From NCBI RefSeq assembly GCF_026914265.1, contig NC_069124.1, forward strand, positions 3,898,213 through 3,962,212: 64,000 nt of DNA. The letters are read 5' to 3'. Position numbers and translations under genes: made by a program. This DNA comes from Mya arenaria (lineage: Eukaryota > Mollusca > Bivalvia > Myida > Myidae). The notes under the pieces were generated by a model, which was not told the origin of the DNA, searched no databases, and saw nothing but the letters and a program-made list of their open reading frames with translations. Within the stretch, counting starts at the first letter, position 1. Each line of letters begins with the position of its first letter. Below, piece by piece: positions 10,358 to 24,000 of this stretch.

Positions 10358-12934
10358 GTGTTTTTCTTGTCTGTTGTAGGTACATGTTGTTTCTTGTCTG
10401 TTGTAGGTACATGTTGTTTCTTGTCTGTTGTAGGTACATGTTGTTTCTTGTCTGTTGTAGGTACATGTTGTTTTTTCTTGTCTGTTGTAGGTACATGTAT
10501 TTCTTACCAGTTGTAGGTACATGTATTTCTTACCAATTTCTTACCAGTTGTAGGTACATGTATTTCTTACCAGTTGTAGGTACATTTATTTCTTGCCTGT
10601 TGTAGGTACATGTTTTTTCTTGCCTGTTGTAGGTACATGTTTTTAATACCTGTTGTAGGTACATGTATTTCTTACCAGTTGTAGGTACATTAATTTCTTG
10701 CCTGTTGTGGATACATGTATTTCTTACCTGTTGTAGGTACATGTATTTTCTTGACTGTTGTAGGTACATGTTTTTTCTTGCCTGTTGTAGGTACATGTTT
10801 TTTCTTGTCTGTTGTAGGTACATGTTTATTTCTTGTCTGTTGTAGGTACATGTATTTCTTACCAGTTGTAGGTACATTTATTTCTTGCCAAATGCAGTTA
10901 CATGTTTTTTTCTTGCCTGTTGTAGGTACATGTTTTTTCTTGTCTGGTGTAGGTACATGTTTATTTCTTGTCTGGTGAAGGTACATGTTTATTTCTTGTC
11001 TGTTGTAGGTACATGTTTATTTCTTGTCTGGTGTAGGTACATGTTTATTTCTTGCCTGTTGTAGGTACATGTTTATTTCTTGTCTGTTGTAGGCATGTAT
11101 ATATCTTGTCTGGTGTATGTACATGTTTATTTCTTGTCTGGTGTAGGTACATGTTTATTTCTTGTCTGTTGTAGGTACATGTTTATTTCTTGTCTGTTGT
11201 AGGTACATGTTTATTTCTTGTCTGGTGTAGGTACAAGTTTATTTCTTGTCTGGTGTAGGTACATGTTTATTTCTTGTCAGTTGTAGGTACAAGTTTATTT
11301 CTTGTCTGTTGTAAGTACATGTTTATTTCTTGTCAGTTGTAGGTACAAGTTTATTTCTTGTCTGGTGTAGGTACAAGTTTATTTCTTGTCAGTTGTAGGT
11401 ACAAGTTTATTTCTTGTCTGTTGTAGGTACAAGTTTATTTCTTGTCAGTTGTAGGTACATGTTTATTTCTTGTCTGGTGTAGGTACAAGTTTATTTCTTG
11501 TCAGTTGTAGGTACAAGTTTATTTCTTGTCAGTTGTATGTACAAGTTTATTTCTTGTCTGGTGTAGGTACAAGTTTATTTCTTGTCAGTTGTAGGTACAA
11601 GTTTATTTCTTGTCAGTTGTAGGTACAAGTTTATTTCTTGTCTGTTGTAGGTACATGTTTTTTTCTTGTCTGTTGTAGGTACATGTTTATTTCTTGTCTG
11701 GTGTAGGTACAAGTTTATTTCATGTCTGGTGTAGGTACATGTTTATTTCTTGTCAGTTGTAGGTACAAGTTTATTTCTTGTCTGTTGTAGGTACATGTTT
11801 ATTTCTTGTCAGTTGTAGGTACATGTTTATTTCTTGTCTGTTGTAGGTACATGTTTATTTCTTGTCTGGTGTAGGTACATGTTTATTTCTTGCCTGTTGT
11901 ATGTACATGTTTATTTCTTGCCTGTTGTAGGTACATGTTTATTTCTTGTCTGTTGTAGGTACATGTTTATTTCTTGTCTGTTGTAGGTACAAGTTTATTT
12001 CTTTTCTGTTGTAGGTACATGTTTATTTCTTGTCTGTTGTAGGTACATGTTTATTTCTTGTCAGTTGTAGGTACATGTTTATTTCTTGTCTGTTGTAGGT
12101 ACATGTTTATTTCTTGTCTGGTGTAGGTACATGTTTATTTCTTGCCTGTTGTATGTACATGTTTATTTCTTGTCTGGTGTAGGTACATGTTTATTTCTTG
12201 TCTGTTGTAGGTACATGTTTATTTCTTGTCTGTTGTAGGTACCAGTTTATTTCTTTTCTGTTGTAGGTACATGTTTATTTCTTGTCTGTTGTAGGTACAA
12301 GTTTATTTCTTGTCTGTTGTAGGTACATGTTTATTATTTGTCTGGTGTAGGTACATGTTTATTTCTTGTCTGTTGTAGGTACATGTTTATTTCTTGTCTG
12401 TTGTAGGTACATAATTATTTCTTGTCTGTTGAAGGTACATGTTTATTTCTTGTCTGTTGTAGGTACATGTTTTTTCTTGTCTGGTGTAGTTACATGTTTA
12501 TTTCTTGTCTGTTGTAGGTACATGTTTATTTCTTGTCTGGTGTAGGTACAAGTTTATTTCTTTTCTGTTGTAGGTACATGTTTATTTCTTGTCTGTTGTA
12601 GGTACATGTTTATTTCTTGTCTGTTGTAGGTACATGTTTATTTCTTGTCTGGTGTAGGTACATGTTTATTTCTTGTCAGTTGTAGGTACATGTTTATTTC
12701 TTACCTGTTGTAGGTACATGTTTATTTCTTGTCTGGTGTAGGTACATGTTTATTTCTTGTCTGGTGTAGGTACATGTTTATTTCTTGTTTGGTGTAGTTA
12801 CATGTTTTTTCTTGCCTGTTGTAGGTACATGTTTTTTTCTTGTCTGGTGTAGGTACATGTTTATTTCTTGTTTGGTGTAGTTACATGTTTTTCTTGCCTG
12901 TTGTAGGTACATGTTTTTTTCTTGTCTGTTGTAG
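10358..12934. repeat. 28-bp minisatellite, about 2.6 kb, roughly 90 copies
   Basis: The consensus unit is GTACATGTTTATTTCTTGTC followed by TGTTGTAG. Variants are phased by single sites: TCTGTTG / TCTGGTG / TCAGTTG, and ACATG / ACAAG. Units at the left end (10.36-10.97 kb) are more diverged and vary in length; those at 11.0-12.8 kb are very homogeneous, so the centre expanded recently. Each unit reads as a pyrimidine-rich tract plus TGTAG, directly followed by GTACAT. Open frames on both strands here are repeat artefacts. Confidence 0.97.
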
Positions 12935-12999
12935 GTACATCAGCAACACCAGCTATATACAAACGGATATATCAGATGAAGAAAACAACAAACTTGATG
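12935..12999 (+). other. Possible coding exon abutting the minisatellite (unassigned)
   Basis: The last minisatellite unit ends in a good 3' splice acceptor (CTGTTGTAG). It is followed by 65 bp of unique sequence, then a GATG|GTAAAG donor. One frame reads SYIQTDISDEENNKLDG, acidic and protein-like. No family is recognised and no partner exon is proven, so this is only a candidate. Confidence 0.2.
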
Positions 13000-14950
13000 G
13001 TAAAGCAGAATCCTGTTCATGAGCTTGGTTTGATGAAACATCCTTATATTTGATTTTTCTCTTTAATTTGACATACAACTCACGTTCAGGAAAGTCTACC
13101 GTGCTTAAGTTTGCTTCCCTGACGTGGATCTGTATTTTCAGTTTCTAACCATGCTATACGAGTATACATGATACATTCGATATATTTTCTGAGTCTGCGG
13201 ATTCGTGTTTCGCAAAAAAATAAAAGTTAAGACGCACTACAAACTAAGAAATTATGTCTACCTGCCAGTGTCTGCATTGTTACTATTATTACAGTTTTAT
13301 CGGATTATAGGATTGCACTTGGTAAAAATAAGTTCACATTATTTTTGACACGGCAAAAGGAACCTTTGGAAATGGTTATGACTTTTTAGGAGAGTTTATG
13401 ACTTTTTATGTCAACATCGGAGAAAAAGGTAATAAAATACGCCCAAGTGTGCCATCTCGGACATGATTTTTTAAAACTGATGATATTATTTTTCTTTCAC
13501 ATTGCGCCCTTTATATTGTATCTGAAAGAAACGAGATTTGGCTTTTTTAAAGATGAATCGGTTGTATTTTGTTTAATTTAAAAATGTAACATGACTGCAC
13601 TCGTATTTATAATCGATCAATTAAGACGAAACATGTTTTTGTTATAGAAATAATTCTTTATTTTGACATACACTCGGAAAATGTTTTTTTGTAAAATTTT
13701 GTAAAATAATACCTCAAAACGAGTGAGATTACCTGCCAGACGCCGCAGTAAGAATTCAAATGATCACATGCCATTTAACTGTAATAAATCAATTTCTATT
13801 CAAGCTGGTTGACTTTGTCGTGGAATGTTTTCCATGTTCGATTCTTGCCTGGAAAACGTTTCATATCATTATACAGACATTGATGAACGTTATCAACGAG
13901 TATATTTTCTTTTATGAACAAAATGACTAAAAAAATAATAAAAGTCTGCAGAATTCTCTTCATTTCCTGAGGAACTGGGTGATTACTTTCCTTTAAGCAC
14001 CTTAACCAACAGCATGGCTGAAATGGATGTTTTTTTTATCACAGCATCTTAGCGAGGATCTTATAATCTACTGTCCATAATAGTATTGATGATTTTGTAG
14101 CGATGGTACCGTTAACTTTCATTCGCCATTGTTTTAATCATTCAATATGAAATACAATTTTAATCGCTGTTTCCGCTTGTTCTTTGAATTCGTTTGTTTA
14201 CTGTATCTTTGTAAAAGCCTAAAGTTCAGGCAAAATTTGCTTTATTTTACAGGTAAAAAATAAATAACTGAAACGTTCTTGATCTTACTTTATTTTGTCG
14301 TATCCCTTTTATCCGTTCATACTTTAAGATGCACTGTTACTCCACCGCAAAAAAAAATCATAATAAATACAATTGTTTTAATACACCAAGTGCTCTTTGA
14401 CTAGGCACAACTGTGCTGACCTGTATTAAATACTTTTATGCTAGTGTAGAAAACTTCCCGTCCTAGTCAGTGTTAATTTCCCCTATATAAAAGATAATGG
14501 TAATTGCTTTATTACCATTGTAAGGTTACGTGGCAACCATGAACACACGGCCATGATATTATGTATTAACTTATGTCCATGGTTCAACGTCCGTCTTAAT
14601 CAACCCTTCTGTGCCCGTATATTAGAAATAGCCAGAGACACATTTTACGTTTTGCTACTAAATAAGGTCTGGCCATGACAAGTTCAACTAAATGGGAGAC
14701 GTGAATAATAAACCACAGTGATTGAAAAGGACATTTATTCAATGTCAAAACTAAATAGTTAATACGAGTTTGACATCCTCGTAACATATAATTCACGACT
14801 AGAATATTGGGCGTCCAAACGACAGCCATAAGTGTAACAACACGACGCCCAAACACGTCGTATTCAGAAACATTTACAATCCACCAAGCCACATTAGAAA
14901 GTGTACCCTGTCTGATACACGTCTGTGAAGTTAGTCTATGTAGCAGCTAG
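13000..14950. other. Intergenic or intronic, nothing recognised
   Basis: No open frame with family similarity and no strong repeat structure was found. Confidence 0.4.
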
Positions 14951-15172
14951 ATGTCTGATCCACCAAACGTGCGAGAAGGGCTGACCTGCAAGAATATTAT
15001 TCGTTTTACGAAATACGATGATAATTTGCAAGATTTGACAAAGACACTTATTTTGAATAATGATTTCGTACCTGCTCTTACATATGTTAACAGTCGTTTG
15101 AAAGTGTACCAAAGAGAGTTGCTGAAGAATCAGACAAGCATCGCTACAATATATATATTCCAACATATGTAA
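14951..15172 (+). other. Possible exon or small open frame, unassigned
   Basis: A 73-codon frame begins ATGTCTGATCC directly after an AG (GCAGCTAG). The translation (…TCKNIIRFTKYDDNLQDLTK…ALTYVNSRLKVYQRELLKN…) is charged and looks more like real protein than most shadow frames here. A CATAT|GTAAAAG site near its end could be a donor. No family is recognised. It lies between two minisatellites and could belong to the same unknown plus-strand gene as 12935-12999 and 17606-17723, but the splice phases do not link up convincingly. Confidence 0.22.
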
Positions 15173-15261
15173 AAGAAACATCACAACGCTTTTAGCTTTC
15201 TTCTTTATTCTCAAATTTTAAGCAATTTATACATAGTGTTGCTACATTGTATTCCTCATGC

Positions 15262-17600
15262 TTATGTTTAGTGCTCGTTCATCTTCTATATTGTATTCCC
15301 ATGATAATGTTCTATATTGTATTCCCCATGATTATATTCTATATTGTATTCCCCATGATTATGTTCTATATTGTATCCCCCATGATTATGTTTTATATTG
15401 GATTCCCCATAATTATGATCTATATTGTATTCCCATGGTTATGTTCTATGTATATTGTATCCCCCATGATTATGTTCTATATTGTATCCCCCATGATTAT
15501 GTTTTATATTGGATTCCCCATAATTATGTTCTATATTGTATTCCCATGGTTATGTTCTATGTATATTGTATTCCCATGATAATGTTCTATATTGTATTCC
15601 CCATGATTATGTTCTATATTGTATTCCCCATGATTATGTTCTATATTGTATCCCCCATGATTATGTTTTATATTGGATTCCCCATAATTATGTTCTATAT
15701 TGTATTCCCATGGTTATGTTCTATGTATATTGTATTCCCATGATAATGTTCTATATTGTATCCCCCATGATTATGTTTTATATTGGATTCCCCATAATTA
15801 TGTTCTACGTTGTATTCCCATGGTTATGTTCTATGTATATTGTATTCCCATGATAATGTTTTATATTGTATCCCCTATGATTATGTCCTATATTGTATTC
15901 CCCATGATTATGTTATATATTGTATTCCCCATTAATATGTTCTACATTGCATTTCCCATTATTATGTTCTACATTGTATTCCCCATTATTATGTTCTACA
16001 TTGTATTCCCCATTATTATGTTCTACATTTTATTCCCGATGACTATGTTCTACATTGGATTCCCCATTATTATGTTCTACATTTTAGTCCCGATGACTAT
16101 GTTCTACATTGGATTCCCCATTATTATGTTCTACATTTTAGTCCCGATTACTATGTTCTACATTGTATTCCCCATGATTATGTTCTATATTGTAATCCCC
16201 ATGATTATGTTCTACATTGTATTCCCCATTATTATGTTATACATTGTATTCCCCAGTATTATGTTCTACATTGTATTTCCCATTATTATGTTCTATTTTA
16301 TTCCCTATGACTATGTTCTATATTGGATTCCCCATTATTATGTTCTACATTTTAGTCCCGATGACTATGTTCTACATTGTATTCCCCATGATTATGTTCT
16401 ACATTGTATTTCCCATTATTATGTTCTATTTTATTCCCTATGACTATGTTCTATATTGGATTCCCCATTATTATGTTCTACATTTTAGTCCCGATGACTA
16501 TGTTCTACATTGTATTCCCCATGATTATGTTCTACATTGTATTTCCCATTATTATGTTCTACATTGTATTCCCCATTATTATGTTCTACATTGTATTCCC
16601 CATTATTATGTTCTACATTGTATTCCCCATTATTATGTTCTACATTGCATTTCCCATTATTATGTTCTACATTGTATTCCCCATTAATATGTTCTACATT
16701 GTATTCCCCATTATTATGTTCTACATTGCATTTCCCATTATTATGTTCTACATTGTATTCCCCATTATTATGTTCTATATTGTATTCCCCATTATTATGT
16801 TCTACATTTTATTCCCGATGACTATGTTCTATATTGGATTCCCCATTATTATGTTCTATATTGTAATCCCCATGATTATGTTCTATATTGTATTCCCCAT
16901 TATTATGTTCTACATTGTATTCCCCATTATTATGTTCTACATTGGATTCCCCATTATTATGTTCTATATTGTATTCCCCATTATTATGTTCTATATTGTA
17001 TTCCCCATTATTATGTTCTACATTGTATTCCCCATTATTATGTTCTACATTTTATTCCCGATGACTATGTTCTATATTGGATTCCCCATTATTATGTTCT
17101 ACATTTTAGTCCCGATGACTATGTTCTACATTGTATTCCCCATTATTATGTTCTACATTGTATTCCCCATGATTATGTTCTATATTGTAATCCCCATGAT
17201 TATGTTCTACATTGTATTCCCCATTATTATGTTATACATTGTATTCCCCAGTATTATGTTCTACATTGTATTTCCCATTATTATGTTCTACATTGTATTC
17301 CCCATTATTATGTTCTACATTGTATTCCCCATTATTATGTTCTACATTTTATTCCCGATGACTATGTTCTATATTGGATTCCCCATTAGTATGTTCTACA
17401 TTGTATTTCCCATTATTATGTTCTACATTGTATTCCCCATTATTATGTTCTACATTTTAGTCCCGATGACTATGTTCTACATTGTATTCCCAAAGATTAT
17501 GTTCTACATTGTTCTATGTTGTATACCCATGATTATGTTCTACATTGTATTCCCTATGATTTTGTTCTGTGTTGTATTCACCATGATTATGTTCTATATT
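15262..17600. repeat. 27-bp minisatellite, about 2.3 kb, roughly 85 copies
   Basis: The consensus unit is ATTATGTTCTACATTGTATT followed by CCCCATT. Because 27 is divisible by three, all plus-strand frames can stay open. One gives a nonapeptide repeat, IMFYIVFPI, across most of the array and a 436-codon frame (16404-17714). Variants (TATATTGGATTC, ACATTTTAGTCCCGATGACT) recur in blocks, and 15.4-15.8 kb shows a higher-order repeat of several units, evidence of segmental duplication within the array. There is no sign that the frame is translated. Confidence 0.95.
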
Positions 17601-17605
17601 TACAG

Positions 17606-17723
17606 AAATTACCTACAGATAAGTCCGATTTTTTCAGATGGACATTTATTAATAACTTTGTTGACCGTTTCCATATTTTGGAACATGAAGCGAATACAGC
17701 ATGTGACATTTTAAGTTTAAATG
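17606..17723 (+). other. Possible coding exon just after the 27-bp array (unassigned)
   Basis: The array ends in TATATTTACAG, a good splice acceptor. It is followed by 118 bp open in one frame (KLPTDKSDFFRWTFINNF…DRFHILEHEANTACDILSLN) and an AATG|GTATCT donor. The residue mix is protein-like, but I do not recognise a family. The long repeat frame enters here in a different frame, so the two should not be merged. Confidence 0.27.
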
Positions 17724-17729
17724 GTATCT

Positions 17730-20700
17730 CTTAGTCTAGTTATGACAACATTTGCCGGTGCAAAAGCGCATTTGGCATTTTATGTGGGCCAATGGCCATC
17801 GAGGTTTTTTACATGCACTAAATAACACCAAATAATTCCGATTTTGACGATGTACAGAAAATAGAACGGACACACAGTGACCGAGGTAGCCCAATACTTA
17901 AATAACTTTTAAACTCGGATCAAAGTACGCGTGATTAACGTAGAGTTTCGCTATTTTTACAAAGACTGATGTTGCAATTACAATAACCTTTAAAATTAAT
18001 ACGATGTTTGAGTTTTAAGAGAAAGCAGTGTTTGGTGCTCCCAAGCATGTAACACTATCTGAGTAATAAAAAAAAATGTCACAAGCAACATATTTGCCTG
18101 CATCATTTTTTTCAAAACAAATATTTATTCGAAAAAAACGTATTAAATGTTATTGCAGGTCAGCGACTAGTCTATGAGAAAATAGCTTAAACAAGATATA
18201 ATGTCCAAGGTGGCTTGGTACACCGAGATATATTGTATGTTTCTCATTACAAATTCACAAAGGTGTCAGTGACCATCTTATATATGCGTTCAAAGGGTTA
18301 ATTTGAATGAACGCTAATGTTTGAACCATCGACATTAGGTGATAATAATTTCCTGTTCGTATTCTAACGGTTGCAAGATAATGAAGCAATAACCGTTATC
18401 TTTGACAAAGAGGAAATTAAGACCTACTAAGCCGGGAGTATTTCTGCCTTCATTTGTATTAATGGTACTCAATATGACACGATTTTACCCAGTCTTTGAT
18501 TGAATCATTTATACAGTCCATAAGAGCATCGATGTTGGGAAGGATACTCCCTCTTTTAGCACACCTGATCCAGGACTGATTGGAAGATCGTTAAAATTGG
18601 TTGGATGTCCGTCGTCCGTTCATCGTCCACGGTTGTAATAAGCCATTATCAAACAAACTCCAGAATAATGATCCTCGGGTAATCCAAATGCAAATGTTTT
18701 CGAAAACTGGATTTCTAGTAGCACATATAGCAATGGCAGAAGTCAAAGTGTCGAATTTGAAATAATTGTTGGGTGATCGTTCACAAGCGTTAGTCGAGTC
18801 TTCAACATTCGTAAAGAAATTGCTGTCAAATGGATGAGGCCTGATTGCCTTTTAGCGCCCTCTTGCCACCCTCACACATAGTGGGATAATTGAATATGAC
18901 CAGTTGATGACCTCATATTGGTTTATATATCAGTAGTTAAGGTTAAAGTCTTGGTGACTTTTACTGAACATTATGAAGAATAATATGTTATAAGCAGTAG
19001 ATGCCCCCCCCCCCCACCCTTGACTTTGCGGTCAGTATGTCAACAGTCTTGGTCGTAGTGACATTGAATTTAATGGTGACTTTTATCTAAAAACGGTTTC
19101 GCTGTATATAAACATTATACCTGATCCTACGCCTCTCATAATAAGAAGCAATTTTGTCAATGACCAGGAAAACAACCCTAATGATTTTGAGGTTATTCGG
19201 GTGAAAGGTAATAATGATAGTGACCTTAAATCAGTGATTCCTTTTCAAATCTGCCCGCGTACATCAGTCGAGAAGCTCATTTCACAGCGATGGATCCTGG
19301 ACAATATTCTAAGAGTCCACATAATTACTTTGTGTACATATTACTCAAAAACAATGCACTCAGGGAAAAAACAATCTGCAGCATAACAGATCGCTGCTTT
19401 ACTTGAATAATAAGGTTCTGCTTGATATAGCCAGAACCATTGGTCCTACAGTCATCAATCTAGGAAAGTTGATTGTGAACAAAAATGGCCTATGTTGATA
19501 AATAGGTCTGTAGATTAAAAGTCAAGGTCGTAGTGTCTCTTAACATTAATTTAGTATTAAATTTGGTCCCCCAAATTGGAATGATGCGCACACACACTCG
19601 AAGTGTCGCGTATTTCTAGTACCCAACTTACTTGTGGTTCTTTAGGAATCGTTTGCCGTATGTCATGTTCGGCTATTGAACTCAGATGAGCAATCGAGGG
19701 TCAGCATAGCGCACTTGTTTTATATACACGTAGTTCCTCGAGACATGACATTTATCTGTTTTGAATAGCGAAATAAAGAAATTGTTCAGGACGAATACTA
19801 TTTCTGTTAAAGCTTAGATCTCTGCCATATATACTAGTAACCCTTTTTTTAATGTTTTTTTCTTCTCTCTTTTTAAAATAATTCTGGATATTTTTGTATC
19901 AAATTTTAAGCATTTGATACATTTCCATTAACCAATCTGAACACTTATATGATGTTAAAGACTTTATTGCACATAATATACCACCTCCTTGTAAATGACA
20001 ATGTAATTGTACAGTAATACAAACTCACTCAGCGGATAATGAAAGCACAGATCAAGCTACAGTATACAAATATGGCTACTTAGCAGCATAATGTTTATTC
20101 CAGTGTTTATTCCAGTGCAAGAAGAAATAAGTTAGAAATTCAAATACCAGATGTGTCATATTCCATACCATTTTTGGAAATACTGGTTTAGTTTTCAAAC
20201 ACGACCGTAGGTTATTTTCTCTATAATTGCCATATATATGGAATCATTAAGTTATACTAAAAATATAAATAATGATTTATTGTGTGGTTCTTTTTTTCAC
20301 ATATAGATATTCAGTGAGAACAATATTTTGTACTTTAATATCAAGAAATACACTTCATAAACAGTTTTTCTGTCTGTTGACAAAAAGCTATTACGAAACA
20401 TAACCTTTTCAGAACTTATTCACATGGCTTTTCACACTTCATGAAGACTAGTTCAGCGGCCTTGTTACTTGTGCAACTTTCAAAGCGGTTTGTTTATGTT
20501 TTATACCGTCAGACAATGGATAAATGTTATTGTGAAATTAGAATACCATGCTTTGAACATCATCCAACGTTCAAAAAAGAGCTCTTTTGTAAACAATTAT
20601 ATAAAAATGTGACAGAAAATGATCTCTTTTCTGGAAGAAAACATTTGTAACGCTGATGGAAACTTAATGATCTCATTGGATTTACAGATTTCTGTCCAAA

Positions 20701-21031
20701 TGCTTTTTTGCCAGAAGATATGAACAACAAAGTTTAAAAAAAAATGGTTGCCTATCCTCTTTAAAATGAAAATTTCACTCAACCTATGGCATATACAAAT
20801 AACGTTTTTTTACTATATTTTCAACATTAACAATATCTATCTCATTTTTTGAATATTGTAACAATTATTATCAGTTATGACTCGAAATAAGATCTCAGAT
20901 ACACAACTACATGCAAGTCAGTTGAGTTCAAGTCGTTTTTTCCAGAAAAGCATACCCGGTAGTTCAACATGTGTGTACCAAATGTTTTCAAAATAAATAA
21001 CAAAATTGTAAGACAATATACATCAGCAATA
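17730..21031. other. Intergenic, decayed repeats only
   Basis: Scattered GTCCGTCGTCCGTTC and CTTGGTCGTAGTGAC fragments at 18.5-19.6 kb look like remnants of the tandem-core elements seen elsewhere. There is a poly(C) run near 19005-19015. No gene recognised. Confidence 0.4.
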
Positions 21032-21037
21032 TTTATT
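21032..21037 (-). terminator. DCTN3 poly(A) signal candidate (AATAAA)
   Basis: AATAAA on the minus strand (TTTATT on plus), 29 bases past the DCTN3 stop codon. Confidence 0.45.
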
Positions 21038-21065
21038 AGAGAGTCTTGTCCTATCATATCCGGAA

Positions 21066-24000
21066 TCAATCGAGTGGTTTCTTTGTAAACTTTACTTGCT
21101 CCATTTTGGTGAGAGTTTCGTCCCACTTCACAAACTGCTTGGAAAGGAGATTTATCTGAATTAAATGGGTCAAGGAATCATTTCTGGTCACAATAAAAAA
21201 AAATCAATGCTCAATACTCAAACAGTCTAAAAACCATACAACTGCAAAGCTTTAAATTAATGTAAATTTCCATTTTTAGTAGAGCAATACTGTTAAACTG
21301 AAAAGTGCTATATATTGTTAAAGATGCACTCTTACTCTCAAGTACGATTTATCACTATTTATAATATTGTTTGAATATTCCAAAAAGGACGAAAACATGT
21401 CAAAACAATGGTACTTATGAAAGATACCGAGTTTAATTTGAAAGAAATGAGCAAAAAACACAGTATTTCTACCTTATGAGACTATAGAAGACTACAGTTA
21501 ATCTTTTAGCATTCACCAATCATTTAATATTTTTGTGCTCTCTGCTGTTAAATACACAGTTACAATCTTGTTATCACTAATTAATATTTTCCATAAATGC
21601 ATTATTTAGTAAGCAGTAAAAGGTTTATTAGTCAAAACGTATGTTTTTTATACATGTGAATGTATTGATTTGGAATAAGTGTCACTTTGACAATCATTAG
21701 TGTAGATTACTTAACACATAATTTCATTAAGGAAGTAATACATAGAATGACGATATTGTAATCTCACAAATTTGCCCATCTCCTAGATTAAGACTTGAGA
21801 TGACCCCTGTACTATACAAGTACAATGTAATGCCAATCTGAGGGCTGAATTGAAAAAATCACAACAAAAGTCTTTTGCAATGCCTTTTTATAACAGTACA
21901 AATATCAACAGAGTTATGTAGCTATAAGCTGTTTGAAAATCTCTTTTTTTCATGTCTTCCTTAATTAACTTTTCTACTTTAGACCACATAATACCAACCT
22001 AAAGGCACAGGGATTTAAAATCAAAGGAGCAAAATCTAAAAACCTTCACAAGAGATAATTGATATTCCATCTGATGCATACATGTATGATGAAATTACTT
22101 TCATAATCTTTTATTCTTCTCAACCAATGAAATAAATTTTCCTAAAGCAGGCAAGCCTATTAAATCAGTTTACAAGCTAATCCATAAATAGCATTGTAGA
22201 TTACATGAGGAAAGGATACAATGTTGTTGTATGTGGCAAGGAGCTGTAGCGTCTCCTCCGAGAGCTGGCCGGCCTCATCTTGTTGTGCAACTTGGATACG
22301 GGACAACTCCTGCAGACGACTGCTCAACTCTCCTACACCTGAAATATGCCATATTTCATAGTTTCAACAGTACAGGACCATTTGTAATCATTTATTTCCC
22401 ATCATACACAATATTTGAATATTATCAACAATTTAGCAAGTACATGCAAATGATTGTGAAACTGTTACTTAATTGACAAAAATCCCGAGCACTGAAAAAT
22501 GCAATGTCTATCAACTTTTCAACACCAGTGACATACACCGGCAGACATGTCTGATTTCAAGGTTTTAAAGCTTGTGTCTGATAGCAGCCTGCATAAATCA
22601 CATGTGTTAACTTGAAACTCTAGACTGAAGTACAAGACAGATGTGCATAAATCGTCAATGTTACTGTCAAGGAAGAGCTTCAGTCGGTGCACAATGCAGT
22701 GCCCGCAGGCTCACCTCCAGCCTAGCCACCATACAACATATTTAATATATGTGAAATAGTATGTTTCCTTCATTCATCACCCCTGCCCTAACACCCTCAC
22801 ACCATTCTGAAACAAGCTCAAAGCACCTGCCATGTACCTCGTATATGTTCACTGTCCAGGGCACCCTGTAGTTGTTGGAGTGTCTCCAGTCTGGCAGCCT
22901 GCTGCAGTAATAGATCCTCCTCTAGAACAAAGTAGATATTCATTCATTGACAAGAGGCCATAATTCATAAAAAGTCTGTTTGGCCTTACCAGACCAACTC
23001 CCAAAAATACATCTGACCCAATCTTTTTTGGTGTAGTTTTTTCTAACTTTTCGGTTTTCGTTATTCCTGATTAAATAACTAACAATCTTATTTTAATGTG
23101 ATTTTGTTTTCATAAAAGAGAAATCAATCATTTAAAGCATGTGAAATATTTGCTTGTTAAACTTGAAATCATAAAAAAACAGACACCAGAAGAAGTAACT
23201 AAGATGTACTTAAACGTAAGAAATATATTCTCTAAACACCAACCAATAATATCTATATTATAGAAGAGTGTGGCACAACTCACCTGCAAGAATGATTTCA
23301 GCCTTGGCATCATTAGACAAGGTCATCTCATCAGCCTTGCCAGGGTCCAAACATTCCTGGAGGTCTTGCACTGAAACAACAGAATACAGGTTAGAGTGCT
23401 CTCCAATATCCAATATACAGGTTAGAGTGCCCTCCAATATCCACCTTGATATGGATTGTTATGGCTTGAGGCAACTATTGAAATAAAAATAAATATGAAA
23501 CAAGTTGCCAGAAATATTTGGACAATTGAATGAAATATGCATGGACTGAAATGACAGCTGATTTGTCATTGGATGCATATGAGGCAGGTCATCTACTGGT
23601 CATACCTAATCTTCATGTCAAGTTTGATGACCATAGGTCCGGGAATTGTTGAGTTATCACTCGGACAAGCTTTGGTCTTCCAACAGACCGACCGACATGT
23701 GCAAAGCAATTATATAACCCCTCTGCTTCGAAGGGGGGCATAATTAAACTAGATGTTCACTGAAAACTGATACTTCAACTCATGCATTTAGTGACATATA
23801 AATTTCTACTGTCTACTATATAAGAAAATAAAATATGGACAATCAGAAAACCTTTTTTCAGCTTACAGTCACACTGACCTTGACCTTTGACCCACTGACC
23901 TCAAAATCAATAGGGTTCATCTGCTGGTCATGACCAATAAGCCTACCTAGTATGAGGTCCCTGGGTCAAAGCGTTCTCAAGTTATTGATCGGAAACCGTT

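Noticed and set aside
10248-10986. Overlapping frames giving MYLQQTRN or YFLPVVGTC repeats
   Set aside because: Translations of the 28-bp minisatellite on both strands; the period shifts frame every unit.
10358-12934. CRISPR-like array of regular repeats
   Set aside because: Units are contiguous with no unique spacers, in a eukaryotic genome; a minisatellite.
16404-17714. 436-codon hydrophobic repeat frame as a membrane protein
   Set aside because: Explained by a stop-free 27-bp unit; other frames of the same array are also open, there is no start context, and the unique tail looks better in another frame.
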